The notes: a model not told the origin generated them from the letters alone. Shown: positions 26,282 to 35,006, counted from the first letter of the stretch. The stretch is DNA of 64,000 nt from Aliiroseovarius pelagivivens (GCF_900302485.1 NZ_OMOI01000002.1:310001-374000), one strand, 5' to 3'. A program made the numbers and translations.

Positions 26282-27002
26282 TAAAATGGGCGTTAAACCG
26301 TTCCAAGACCACGATCCAGACAGCGAAGAGTATCGCGACCTTCGCGGTCGCCTTATCCCAGTCGTGGAAGAGCATATCGGTCCAGTAAAAGGGTATTCCT
26401 CCAGACAACTTGCCGCATCCATAATTGCAAACTTTGACAACGTGATGGTTCATTTCTGGAGAAGGGATGATGTGAGCAAGACCTTGGACAAGCTAAGAAG
26501 ATCCCTGTCGGAAGCTATTGGGGCGTATAACAATCTGCCGTTGCTTGTGACGGACCAAATGGAATGGGATACAGGACAAGTTGATAGTTTGAACAAGGAA
26601 AGATTTCTGCAGAAGACCACACACGATGTGTTGTTCCAACACATGTTGCCCGAACGTGGTGCGACGAAGGCTTATGCAGCATTAAAGTCTTTGGCCGAGC
26701 ATTCTGACGAGTTGATTTCCGCGATTGAGATAACAAAGCGAGAGCTTCCCGAGGGCATTCCCACTCGCAACAGACAGACGTTCAATGAATGGGCTTTGAT
26801 TGATGCCAGTGTTCGAGCCGCGAAATTCAACAAGAGCATCAATATCCCAGACGATTTGGATAACTATGGCGATTTGACTCGGTTCCTACGTGACGTCTTT
26901 GATGTTTTCGGGATCAAGAAGACGAGTTTTAGGAAGGCTTACGATAGCTGGCGCAAGTACGTGGACGGCAAAATGGAAAACTACGATTTGATGGACATTT
27001 AG
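26274..27002 (+). CDS. Hypothetical protein next to the integrase
   Basis: 242 residues, soluble and charged, with no signal peptide, membrane segment or motif that I recognise. It overlaps the integrase end by 8 bases and has GGAG 8 bases before its ATG, so it is translated with the integrase. The middle part (residues 55-175) is rich in Lys, Glu and Leu and is probably helical. Base composition is visibly more AT-rich than in the flanking metabolic genes, consistent with transfer. It is probably an accessory gene of the integrative element. Confidence 0.7.
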   Translation: MNDKMGVKPFQDHDPDSEEYRDLRGRLIPVVEEHIGPVKGYSSRQLAASIIANFDNVMVHFWRRDDVSKTLDKLRRSLSEAIGAYNNLPLLVTDQMEWDTGQVDSLNKERFLQKTTHDVLFQHMLPERGATKAYAALKSLAEHSDELISAIEITKRELPEGIPTRNRQTFNEWALIDASVRAAKFNKSINIPDDLDNYGDLTRFLRDVFDVFGIKKTSFRKAYDSWRKYVDGKMENYDLMDI

Positions 27003-27057
27003 TTCTAGAAGAAAGCTCATCATTCTCAAGGTCATTGAATATGCCAAGGAGAATGAA

Positions 27058-27291
27058 ATGGAACCGAAGTACCTCACCGCTGCAGAGGCAGCCAGCTACA
27101 CAGGTCTCAGCGAAAGCTACCTCGCAAAACTCCGGATGGGAACTGGCCCACAGATTGGACCGGTATATTGTCGCATTGGCCTCAGAGCCATCCGGTATCG
27201 TCGAAAAGATCTTGATGATTGGATGGATTCTAAGACTTGTGGGGATGTGGTCGCCAATCGTGAAAATGCATTGATTGGCGGTACTATATGA
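27058..27291 (+). CDS. Excisionase-like helix-turn-helix protein
   Basis: 77 residues. LTAAEAASYTGLSESYLAKL is a typical MerR-like/AlpA winged HTH, followed by GPVYCRIGLRAIRYRRKDLD, the wing that ends in the common RYRRKDLDDWM-type segment of excisionases and phage regulators. AGGAG stands 8 bases ahead of the ATG. In an integrative element this protein usually directs excision or controls the integrase. Four bases overlap with an ATG of the next frame, suggesting co-translation with the HTH gene. Confidence 0.82.
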   Translation: MEPKYLTAAEAASYTGLSESYLAKLRMGTGPQIGPVYCRIGLRAIRYRRKDLDDWMDSKTCGDVVANRENALIGGTI

Positions 27292-27308
27292 CCAATAGAG
27301 GTGCCCCG

Positions 27309-28016
27309 ATGTCAAAGAGAACGCCTCTGGACCTGAAGCAAAAATGGTTTGTAGCCCAACATTGGGCTCAGATGGATCCACCACTCACACGTGCTAGCTA
27401 CGCAGTGTTGATGAGACTTCTGGATCGCCAGAATACTAAATCCGGGCGTTGTGATCCGTCTGCCATCGGGCTTGCAGAAGAAACTGGATTTACCGAGCGG
27501 AGCGTTCGCTCTGCTTTCAAGGAGCTGGAAGAACGTGGCGCAGTGAAGCGTTATCGCGCCGCCAAGCGTTCACGCAATCAGTTTCTGATTCACTCTGTGG
27601 AAGAGCTTGGTCAGATTGCAAGATTGTCAGAACTGAAGTCACGCTCAGGGCGCTCTTCATCCATGAACTCCACTTCCGCTCAACCTGCAGCGCTCTTCCG
27701 CTCAGCCCTGAAGCGCAGTTCACCCGAAACTATAAAAGAAACAATAAAGAAAAAGAGGAGTTCTGAGAGAGAGACAGTGCCGAACTCAAGGTCGCTCAGT
27801 GAAAAGCATGGTGCATCCAAAACTGAAATGGATTTGGGGGAGTTTGAGAAGCGGGTGGTAAAGGTGTTCGAGCGGGAGGGGTATGGCTACGAAGGATTAT
27901 TGTCGCTTCCCGCAACTGAGATTGAGGTAATCTATGGCGAGATGACAAAGGGTGTGTTGTCTTTCTCGAATGCGGTAGGCCGTTTGCTCAAGAAGTACAG
28001 ATCGGAAGTCTCATAG
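27309..28016 (+). CDS. Helix-turn-helix domain protein of the integrative element (possible replication protein)
   Basis: 235 residues from ATG 27309, which has AGAGG 7 bases upstream; an earlier ATG at 27288 overlaps the excisionase-like gene. Residues 25-95 form a winged HTH of the kind found in replication initiators: LTRASYAVLMRLLDRQN, then CDPSAIGLAEETGFTERSV and a wing KELEERGAVKRYR. A Ser/Lys/Arg-rich linker follows (about 110-170) and then a helical C-terminal domain. It could be a replication or transfer-control protein of the element. No relaxase or ATPase is seen. Confidence 0.75.
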   Translation: MSKRTPLDLKQKWFVAQHWAQMDPPLTRASYAVLMRLLDRQNTKSGRCDPSAIGLAEETGFTERSVRSAFKELEERGAVKRYRAAKRSRNQFLIHSVEELGQIARLSELKSRSGRSSSMNSTSAQPAALFRSALKRSSPETIKETIKKKRSSERETVPNSRSLSEKHGASKTEMDLGEFEKRVVKVFEREGYGYEGLLSLPATEIEVIYGEMTKGVLSFSNAVGRLLKKYRSEVS

Positions 28017-28609
28017 TTTCGCGACGCTGAACGAGTTACAGCCTTGGGCCGATGGGGGGGTAGGTCAAATACCTGAGATGTTTCAGCCTGCAGACCCGTC
28101 CCCCTAGCACGCGCAGATTTTATTTCCCTCAGATGGCGAAATTTCAGTCGATATATGCAGGATCAGAGGCACAAGCTAAAATCAGGTACTCACCTCTTCG
28201 ACCCGGAACTAGGTTCAAAAAACATATTATTATCAATGCGATAAGAGCGATATTTCTTTATGTTTCCTCGAAACAGCAAGACTCGCCTTCTCAAGCGGTT
28301 ATGAAGATCATTTTTCCCTTTCGCCAGTTTCGGCCCATTGCGAACCTTAGTGCTTGATGCAGCTATCGGCAGGAATGAGCCCAACCCGTGAGTTTGAGTT
28401 TATTGCTGCGGGCTCCTGCAGCGTAGACATTGCTTCATTTGCTTGCCTCGGAGTGCTGCGCGGCGACGGGAATACCTGACATTCGTTGGTGATGCAGTGA
28501 AGACTTCGAGGGCATGGATTAGGTATAGTGAAGCGCGGGAAATCCCGGAGCTCAGTTTTGTCGCTCTTCGATTTCGCGCGTTGCCCGATTTAGGATCGAG
28601 ATCATGGGA
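28017..28609. other. Gene-free stretch at the end of the integrase module
   Basis: 593 bases between the HTH gene and the convergent PanB-like gene. A 74-codon open frame at 28133-28357 has no ribosome site and reads like random AT-rich sequence, so it is not called. No hairpin with a T-run, no tRNA and no repeat was found. Confidence 0.5.
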
Positions 28610-29425
28610 TCAGGAAATATCTTTGAGAAAGGCGAACAACTCGTCATCCGACACTTTCGCCGCGTGCTCCGGTCCGGGAAACGCGCCGTTCTCCACATCT
28701 GAGCGGAAGGCGGAGAGCGCGCGGACGCGTTCTGTCTGGACGGCGTCCAGAAGCGGACGAAGGTCTCCGTAGGCCTTTGCATGGCGGGGCAGTTTCTCGG
28801 TTTCGCCGCAAATGTCGCAGGTGAAAAGGAAGATCACGTCGCCTGCGGATCCCGCCCCAATCGAGAACGTGACAAGATTGGTCCGTTTCGCAATTTCTTC
28901 CATCGTGCGCCCGGCGATCAACTCGACCTCGACGCCGAATGCGCCTGCGTCTTCCAGCCGTCGGAACCGTTCCAGAACCTCACGGGCACTCTGTGCCGTT
29001 TTGCCAACCGCTTTGAGGCCCCCGTATTTCGTTGAATGGCGTGGCAGGTTGCCAATGTGACTCATCACCGAAAAGCCCTCATGGGCCAGCATCTCGACTG
29101 TTCTCAGACCGCGGCTGGTATAAAGCGCATCGCTCCCACGTTCCATCACAGACAGTGCGGCGCTCATGATCTCGTCCTGCGTCGCGAATTGCGTGGGCGG
29201 CAACGCCGTGATGATCAACGAATGGGGGGCGCCTGCGCGCACGGCATCGTAGTCGTCGTAGTCGCAGGAAATGGTATCAATCCCGGCCAAGGCACAGGCT
29301 TCGGCTTCATCCCGGCTTACAGCAGTGGCCATCGTGTGTTTTCGGATGCCGCGATTGTCCTGCAGATCCTTGACGGTCAGCATGCGTTGGGTTGGCTGTG
29401 CGCCATAGGTGTACATAGGTTTCAT
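28610..29425 (-). CDS. Divergent PanB-like (ketopantoate hydroxymethyltransferase family) protein
   Basis: 271 residues with the PanB (beta/alpha)8 pattern: AGAPHSLIITALPP, then SHIGNLPRHSTKYGGLKAVG aligning to the GHLGLTPQS region of PanB, EVELIAG aligning to the catalytic-Glu strand and FSIGAGSAGD near the end. Aligned by eye with E. coli PanB, the first metal Asp (GDSLG) has a counterpart at Asp55. The second metal Asp (ADLPF) is Ala74, and the KIEGG lysine and Glu are lost. It is therefore unlikely to make ketopantoate. It lies 52 bp downstream of the Rieske oxygenase gene and is probably co-transcribed with it. A one-carbon or C-C bond reaction on the Rieske product is conceivable but unproven. 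Confidence 0.75.
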   Translation of the reverse strand: MKPMYTYGAQPTQRMLTVKDLQDNRGIRKHTMATAVSRDEAEACALAGIDTISCDYDDYDAVRAGAPHSLIITALPPTQFATQDEIMSAALSVMERGSDALYTSRGLRTVEMLAHEGFSVMSHIGNLPRHSTKYGGLKAVGKTAQSAREVLERFRRLEDAGAFGVEVELIAGRTMEEIAKRTNLVTFSIGAGSAGDVIFLFTCDICGETEKLPRHAKAYGDLRPLLDAVQTERVRALSAFRSDVENGAFPGPEHAAKVSDDELFAFLKDIS

Positions 29426-29477
29426 GTCTTGTGTCCGTGGATGAGCAACCGCGAGGAATGTGCGACGACGTGGTCAA

Positions 29478-30647
29478 TCAGCTGCGAGGATCGAGCGATT
29501 TGTCGGCCCAGGCTCTGTAGAGGTCATGGAAATGGCGCATCGCGTGCTCGGAGACGCCGTGATCATCGGGGTCTGTGACATACCAGCCATGGCGGAATGC
29601 CCGCTGCGACATTCCCTGTTGCACGCCTTCGCAAAGGTCCTTGTCTTCGACGGCCACAACATTGTTTGTCCATTCAGAGCGCAAGCGATCCCGCACGGAC
29701 GCGCCCGGATCGGTTGGCACACGCGGCGCAAGGGTCACCGTGTAGCGTGACGTCTTCCCCGGTTCCAGCGGATCGAAGCGCGAGACATAGAAGTTCTGTA
29801 CGCCCGGAAACCGGCCAAAGGTGATATTGGGGAACATCCACCAAAACTCGCCGACCAGAACGTCATGCTCTAAATCGAGCGGAAAGGCCCGGTTTTCAGC
29901 TTTCCGCTTTGTTGGCGCGTTCTGGTAGGTGAAATTCCTGAACATGGTGAACTTGCTGTCAGGGATCGCCATCATTTCGTTGAACTCGGGATGCGCCATC
30001 TGGCAGTGATAGCACTCCAGAAAATTGTCCAGCATCACCTTCCAGTTGGCGTTGCAGAGATAGGTGTGGCCAAACTCATCGCTGCCGGCGCTGATCACAT
30101 AATCCGGCAGATCGGGGCAGGCCCCCAGCATTTGTTGCTCAAGCCCAGGCGCGAATTCCGCAAGGCTTTCGGCATCGAGATCGGCATTGATGAAGACAAA
30201 GCCCACGATCTGATCCACGCGCACGGGTAGAAGATTTTTTCGATCCCGGCTGGCCTCGGATGCCCGGTTCACGCCCCTTGCGCCGCGCAACTTCCCCTCA
30301 AGCGTGAAGGTCCAGGCGTGGTAGGGACACGTGACGCGGGACTTGCTGCCTTGTCCCTCAACAAGCCGGTGTCCGCGGTGCGGGCATACATTGTGAAAGC
30401 CCTTCAAATCCCCCTCTGACGTGCGCACAAGGAAGAAGTCCTGCCCATGCAAGGTAAAGGCAAAGTAATCGCCGGGGTTGGCGACCTCGCTCTCATGACA
30501 TACGAACTGCCAGGAGTTGTAGAAAAGGTCGCGGATCTCAGTATCCATGACGCTTTGGTCGACATAGTAGCGCGCGGCGAGAGTGTCTTCCCGGCCTGCA
30601 GGATCCGGTGCGATTTCGCTTCCTCGAATGGCGTTGACCACAGACAT
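29478..30647 (-). CDS. Rieske [2Fe-2S] aromatic-ring-hydroxylating oxygenase family, alpha subunit
   Basis: 389 residues from ATG 30647 (MSVVNAIRGSEIAPD), which has AGGAG just upstream. The Rieske cluster ligands are CPHRGH (near 82) and CPYHAW (near 103). The mononuclear iron site is seen in NFLECYHCQMAHPEF with its two His, and a Asp later. This is the family of ring hydroxylases and of amine/betaine demethylases (GbcA, CntA, stachydrine demethylase). No beta subunit or ferredoxin reductase is nearby, so an electron donor must come from elsewhere. Divergent from a LysR gene, with a likely LysR site between them. Confidence 0.9.
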   Translation of the reverse strand: MSVVNAIRGSEIAPDPAGREDTLAARYYVDQSVMDTEIRDLFYNSWQFVCHESEVANPGDYFAFTLHGQDFFLVRTSEGDLKGFHNVCPHRGHRLVEGQGSKSRVTCPYHAWTFTLEGKLRGARGVNRASEASRDRKNLLPVRVDQIVGFVFINADLDAESLAEFAPGLEQQMLGACPDLPDYVISAGSDEFGHTYLCNANWKVMLDNFLECYHCQMAHPEFNEMMAIPDSKFTMFRNFTYQNAPTKRKAENRAFPLDLEHDVLVGEFWWMFPNITFGRFPGVQNFYVSRFDPLEPGKTSRYTVTLAPRVPTDPGASVRDRLRSEWTNNVVAVEDKDLCEGVQQGMSQRAFRHGWYVTDPDDHGVSEHAMRHFHDLYRAWADKSLDPRS

Positions 30648-30735
30648 GAAGGGCTCCTCTTGACCAATGTGGTAGATGGCTACCAGGCACAATGCGGGAT
30701 TGGGGCAAAGAAAGACACTGGTCTTGAGTTGATGC

Positions 30736-30760
30736 ATTCTATAGCTTTTTGTTATGGAAT
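30736..30760. promoter_or_regulatory. Probable LysR binding site
   Basis: ATTCTATA (30736-30743) and TATGGAAT (30753-30760) form an inverted repeat with one mismatch and a 9-base spacer. It overlaps the start codon of the LysR gene at 30754 and faces the Rieske gene promoter, a usual layout for autoregulation plus activation of the divergent gene. Confidence 0.45.
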
Positions 30761-31665
30761 CATCGAAACGACCAACCACTGGTTCGCTGAACTCACTCCT
30801 CGTTCTTGAAGTTGCGGTCCGCCATGCAAGCCTGTCGCGCGCCGCTGAAGAACTGGGTTTAAGCCAACCCGCGGTTTCGCGGCATATCGCGACACTCGAA
30901 GGTCGGCTCGGGCAAGCGCTGTTTCGGCGAAACAACAACCAGATTACCCCAACGCAAAGCGCCGTGCGGATGGCGGAGGCAATCAGGCTCGGCTACGGAC
31001 ATGTGGATCAGGTCTGGAAAGAAGTCGCTGCCCATTCCGAACGCGCAGAGGTAATCCTTGCATGCACATATGGTTTTGCCGACCAATGGTTGATGCCCAA
31101 GTTTACGGACCTGAGAGATTCTCTGGATGGGGCACGGGTTCGCGTTGTCACGACGGACCAGCTTGGAGACATCGATCTCAGCCGCGTGGATGCCGCCGTG
31201 GTCTGGGACACCGCGCGCTTTCCGAACAGACCCTTCATCCCCTTGATCAAGTCGGAGATTTTCCCGATTTGCAGCCCGAGCTTTCTGCAGGCCTATCCCG
31301 AGGTCGAAGCTGACATTCGAAGCCTGCCGCCAGAACTCTTCCTGCATTTCGATGTCGGAGGTTCAGGCTTCATGACCTGGCCAAAGTGGTTCGCGCTCGC
31401 CAAGCTGAAACCACCGCAGTTTGCCTCCTCGGCGGAATTCGATGCTTACCCGTTTCTTCTGCAGTCAGTCCAGCGAGGGGACGGCATCGCCCTGGGGTGG
31501 CACGGACTTGTAGATGAAGCTCTGTCCAGAGGTGAGATCCTACGTCTCGGCCCGAGCGTATCGGATCGCGACGTGTCCTACTTCCTTCAACACCGCCCCT
31601 TCCAGGGCGAAAGTCGCGCGCTTAAGCAAACGGTCACTTGGTTCCAGAACGCAGCATCCATGTAG
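30754..31665 (+). CDS. LysR-family transcriptional regulator (GcvA-like)
   Basis: 303 residues. The HTH lies at residues 18-60: VAVRHASLSRAAEELGLSQP followed by AVSRHIATLEGRLG and LFRRNNNQITPT. The effector-binding domain has GcvA-type features such as ADQWLMPKFTDLRD, IPLIKSEIFPICSPSFLQ and GDGIALGWHGLVDEALSRG. It probably controls the divergent Rieske/PanB-like pair in response to the substrate. The ATG lies inside the proposed binding site. Confidence 0.93.
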   Translation: MESSKRPTTGSLNSLLVLEVAVRHASLSRAAEELGLSQPAVSRHIATLEGRLGQALFRRNNNQITPTQSAVRMAEAIRLGYGHVDQVWKEVAAHSERAEVILACTYGFADQWLMPKFTDLRDSLDGARVRVVTTDQLGDIDLSRVDAAVVWDTARFPNRPFIPLIKSEIFPICSPSFLQAYPEVEADIRSLPPELFLHFDVGGSGFMTWPKWFALAKLKPPQFASSAEFDAYPFLLQSVQRGDGIALGWHGLVDEALSRGEILRLGPSVSDRDVSYFLQHRPFQGESRALKQTVTWFQNAASM

Positions 31666-32270
31666 CACCGTGTCCAATTCATCCTGGCACGCTGTCGGTG
31701 CTGGCATTTCCTGGAATGTCAACGGGGCAGAGCTTATCATCGGCGGAGTAAACCATGTACCGCGCCCTACGTCGCTGCAATGCAGGTCGCAAACCGTTCT
31801 TGGTTTGGTCCAGCCAACTGCCGATTGGCGACGCGCCAACCGAGATGATCAACCGCTGCAACGATTAGCTGAGTACTTTCGAGACTACAAAGTCTTCCAT
31901 GTGGGCGGAACCTAGGCTCCTCAACCCACCGCCAAGCGCTGAGACTGCAGCGCAGATGTTTCAGAACACCAATGTCGTGCCCATCGTTTTGGGGCTGCAC
32001 TTTGTTAAAGAGTCGTCACCCGACGCGATCGGACTGGCAGTAGTATCCAGGTTGGAGCAGATTTGAGTTTTGGTCTCATTCGTCTGGCAAACTTGCAGCG
32101 AAGGTGCGGTCTCGGCTTGCGCGAATATGATACTTGCCAATGACCGGTCTGGCGGCGGGAACAGCGGCGCAGACTTGTCTCTCCCGCAAATGCAAAAATA
32201 TGCTGCGTCAGCAATAGCCGCATGTGCACAAGTCCGCTTCGTCCCGCATAGCCGCCCCTGTTGCCGAACG
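31666..32270. other. Gene-free stretch before repeat copy B
   Basis: Together with repeat copy B and the bases to 32730 this makes 1065 bases without a convincing gene. A 7-bp stem (AGCACCG/CGGTGCT, 31664-31702) with a long loop follows the LysR stop and might be a weak terminator. Short frames here lack ribosome sites and family resemblance. Confidence 0.45.
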
Positions 32271-32534
32271 CAGCGAAGGTCTGCTGTCCGCACAAATTTT
32301 CGAATGAGAAGAAGGTTTGGGTCCTTCCTGCCCCTCCCCCGAATGGGGGTAATTCGCACCCCGTGGCATCGGGATTTGAAGCGCCTCGCAGGTGTTGAGA
32401 TTTGGGTTGTTGTTGTTATCTCCCCGCCCATCAACAACTGGGGAGGGGGAGGGTTAGAAATTTTTGCCGCCTTCCCGAGGACCGGAGGTGGAGCCTTTTT
32501 GTGCGCCGAATGGGAATTGAACAGAAAAAGCCAC
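32271..32534. repeat. Dispersed intergenic repeat, copy B
   Basis: Second copy of the roughly 265-base element at 18701-18965, in the same orientation. The CCCCC-GAAT-GGGGG hairpin is kept at 32336-32349. The second stem is formed here by CTCCCC and GGGGAG around 32420-32446, where copy A has different bases, so pairing potential is kept while sequence changes. It starts with the AGCGAA...CTGCT motif that also occurs alone near 9.65 kb. Confidence 0.75.
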
Positions 32535-32730
32535 ATCAGACAGGGACAATCCGCCTTAGTCGACCTCCAGCAACTTATGATGGTACTGCGGGGCGGCCCG
32601 TCGAACCCGTCACTAGCTGCAAGTGACTGTCCGTCGTCAGAGTTTTTGGAACCAAAGGCTGGCTAAACTAAGAGAGAGTTCGGCTCATCTGGTTGGTTTG
32701 AAGCGCGATTCTGAGGTTTCCGATCAGATT

Positions 32731-33477
32731 TCAAACGAGGGTTGCCGATGGATTTAGCTCCGTACGACCTCGATCATCTAGGATCCAAGACTTACCATTT
32801 TCCAAGACAACAGCAGATAGCTTGCGCCCATTCCCGGCACCGGTATCGACGTTAATGCGATTGCCATAGTGCGCGACATCTCCGTCAACAGGTGTATGCC
32901 CGTGAACAACAATCCATGGATGAGCCCGCTTGTCGTTCAGAAAGTCACCTCTGATCCAGATCAAGTCATCTACCGTTTGCTCCTCCAAGAGAATGCCTGG
33001 GCGAATGCCGGCATGAACAAACAGATAGTCCCCCTGCTGATGATACGGCCTAAGTGCCCTGAGAAACTCTACATGTTGATAGGGTACGCGTTGCTGGGCT
33101 GCGGCATGAATCTGATAGAGTCGATCGTTCTCGGCGACGCCCACGCCGTAGGAGCTCATCGTCTCAATCCCACCGATCCGTTTGTCAAACCAGTGATATC
33201 CAACCAAGAATTGCTCATCATGCCGCGGATACTCTTCCATGAACATAGAGAACATTCGGTCATGGTTTCCTAATAGGCAAATCCAGTTCCGACCGCGGTT
33301 AAGGCCTTCGAGGAGTAACGTAACTACCCCCTTGCTGTGCGCGCCGCGATCAACATAGTCACCCAAGAAGACAATACGCGCTTGTGGACCACCGTCTTTC
33401 TCAATCAGATCAAGCGTATGTTCAAGCATACCCAACTGACCATGCACGTCTCCGATCGCGTAGATTGGTTCGCTCAA
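32731..33477 (-). CDS. Metallophosphoesterase (serine/threonine protein phosphatase-like)
   Basis: 248 residues. The PPP-family metal motifs are complete: IYAIGDVHGQLGMLEH (GDVHG), VFLGDYVDRGAHSKG (GDYVDRG) and ICLLGNHDRMF (GNHD), with later His in FVHAGIRPG and VVHGHTP. Such short bacterial enzymes act as protein phosphatases or on dinucleoside polyphosphates. It lies between repeat copy B and scoB, with no obvious link to either. 52 bases separate it from scoB, which reads the same way. Confidence 0.93.
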   Translation of the reverse strand: MSEPIYAIGDVHGQLGMLEHTLDLIEKDGGPQARIVFLGDYVDRGAHSKGVVTLLLEGLNRGRNWICLLGNHDRMFSMFMEEYPRHDEQFLVGYHWFDKRIGGIETMSSYGVGVAENDRLYQIHAAAQQRVPYQHVEFLRALRPYHQQGDYLFVHAGIRPGILLEEQTVDDLIWIRGDFLNDKRAHPWIVVHGHTPVDGDVAHYGNRINVDTGAGNGRKLSAVVLENGKSWILDDRGRTELNPSATLV

Positions 33478-33529
33478 CTGATTGCTTCCTTATCGATCAA
33501 TATGTTCAACTAGACCTCGTGAGCGGTAG

Positions 33530-34156
33530 CTAAAATATGGTCGCTTCGGTCGCGGCGCGCAGTTCGTCCTCGGTCACGCCATCGGCAGTCTCGACGATTT
33601 TCAATCCACCTTCGACCACATCCAGCACACCCAGATTGGTGATGATGCGGTCCACAACCGATTTGCCGGTCAGGGGCAGAGTGCATGCTTTCAGAACTTT
33701 CGAGTCGCCATGCTTGTTGGTGTGATCCATCACAACCACCACGCGGCCAACTCCGGCCACAAGGTCCATCGCGCCGCCCATGCCTTTGACCAGCTTGCCG
33801 GGGATCATCCAGTTGGCAAGGTCTCCGTTTTCGGCCACTTCCATCGCGCCAAGGATCGCCATGGCAATTTTGCCGCCACGGATCATGCCGAAGCTCATCG
33901 AGCTATCGAAATAGGCCGTTTGGGGCAGTTCGGTGATGGTCTGCTTACCTGCGTTGATCAGGTCGGCGTCGATCTCGTCCTCGGTCGGGAAGGGGCCCAT
34001 GCCCAGCATGCCGTTTTCCGACTGAAGCGTTACGTTAACGCCTTCGGGAATGTAGTTGGACACCAGCGTCGGGATACCGATGCCGAGGTTCACATACCAA
34101 CCGTCTTGCAGTTCTTGTGCCGCGCGAGCGGCCATTTGATTGCGGTCCCAAGCCAT
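33530..34156 (-). CDS. scoB: 3-oxoacid CoA-transferase subunit B
   Basis: 208 residues. The catalytic Glu of the B subunit is in the [14 protein letters not shown] motif near residue 46, and the [19 protein letters not shown] stretch is typical. With ScoA it moves CoA from succinyl-CoA to acetoacetate (or another 3-oxoacid). It is the last gene of a leftward set beginning at the Tct transporter; 3 bases separate it from scoA. The right arm of the locus produces acetoacetate through FahA, which gives this enzyme a natural substrate. Confidence 0.95.
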   Translation of the reverse strand: MAWDRNQMAARAAQELQDGWYVNLGIGIPTLVSNYIPEGVNVTLQSENGMLGMGPFPTEDEIDADLINAGKQTITELPQTAYFDSSMSFGMIRGGKIAMAILGAMEVAENGDLANWMIPGKLVKGMGGAMDLVAGVGRVVVVMDHTNKHGDSKVLKACTLPLTGKSVVDRIITNLGVLDVVEGGLKIVETADGVTEDELRAATEATIF

Positions 34157-34159
34157 GTC

Positions 34160-34873
34160 TTAAGCCTCCCGGATGGTGCGTTGTTCGATGCGCTTCTCGT
34201 GCTCGCCTTGAATGATGCGATGCACGTAGATGCCCGGCAGATGGATCGAGTCAGGATCCAGCGAGCCGGTCGGCACGATTTCTTCGACTTCGACTACGCA
34301 GGTTTTGCCACACATGGCAGCCGGCGGGTTGAAGTTGCGGGCGGTCTTGCGGAAAACAAGGTTGCCGGTCTCGTCGGCTTTCCAAGCTTTCACGATGGAC
34401 AGATCGGCAAAGATGCCTTCTTCCATGATATAGGTTTCCATCTCGCCGTTCGGGCCGGTTGGGAAATCCTTTTCGTCCTTGCCCTCGGCAATCACGGTGC
34501 CCACGCCGGTCTTGGTATAGAAGCCGGGGATGCCGTGACCGGCAGCGCGCATACGCTCGGCCAGCGTGCCCTGCGGGTTGAACTCCAGCTCCAGCTCGCC
34601 CGACAGATACTGGCGCATGAACTCGGCGTTTTCGCCCACATAGGACGATATCATTTTGCGCACCTGCTTGGTCTGCAACAGGATGCCAATGCCGAAATCA
34701 TCAACGCCGGCGTTGTTCGAGGCGAAGGTCAGATCCTTCACACCGCTGTCCTTGATGGCTTCCAGCAGAAGCTCGGGGATGCCGCACAGGCCAAAGCCGC
34801 CGGCGGCAATCAGCATGTCGTCCGACAAAAGCCCGTCCAGAGCGGTCTTTGCGTTTGGGTATATTTTTTTCAT
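34160..34873 (-). CDS. scoA: 3-oxoacid CoA-transferase subunit A
   Basis: 237 residues starting MKKIYPNAKTALDGLLSDDM after an AGAAAGG site. The CoA-binding motif GGFGLCGIPELLL lies near residue 27, and NFNPPAAMCGK near the C-terminus is typical of subunit A. It forms the heteromer with ScoB. A 133-base gap to the upstream Tm-1-like gene contains a two-step hairpin (34910-34948), which may separate transcripts or act in the scoA leader. Confidence 0.95.
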   Translation of the reverse strand: MKKIYPNAKTALDGLLSDDMLIAAGGFGLCGIPELLLEAIKDSGVKDLTFASNNAGVDDFGIGILLQTKQVRKMISSYVGENAEFMRQYLSGELELEFNPQGTLAERMRAAGHGIPGFYTKTGVGTVIAEGKDEKDFPTGPNGEMETYIMEEGIFADLSIVKAWKADETGNLVFRKTARNFNPPAAMCGKTCVVEVEEIVPTGSLDPDSIHLPGIYVHRIIQGEHEKRIEQRTIREA

Positions 34874-34909
34874 CTATTACCTTTCTGAGGTCCGTAAGGC
34901 ACTTAAACA

Positions 34910-34948
34910 ATCCTGTAAATTCTGCGGGTGAGCAGAGTCTTGCAGGAT
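34910..34948 (-). promoter_or_regulatory. Structured leader ahead of scoA
   Basis: Outer stem ATCCTG/CAGGAT and inner stem TCTGC/GCAGA with a matching internal loop and a 6-base apical loop, 37 bases upstream of the scoA start codon. No T-run follows, so it reads more like an mRNA structure than a terminator. Confidence 0.4.
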
Positions 34949-35006
34949 GGCCGTAGACCACAACAAACTAAGGCTGACTGACAACCTCAAGTTCGAGATG
35001 ATCTAA

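Noticed and set aside
28133..28357. Possible small gene of 74 codons
   Set aside because: No ribosome site, no recognisable motif, AT-rich random-looking translation.
33710..34888. 392-codon open frame opposite scoA and scoB
   Set aside because: Antisense shadow with His- and Gln-rich composition typical of such frames; scoAB are certain.
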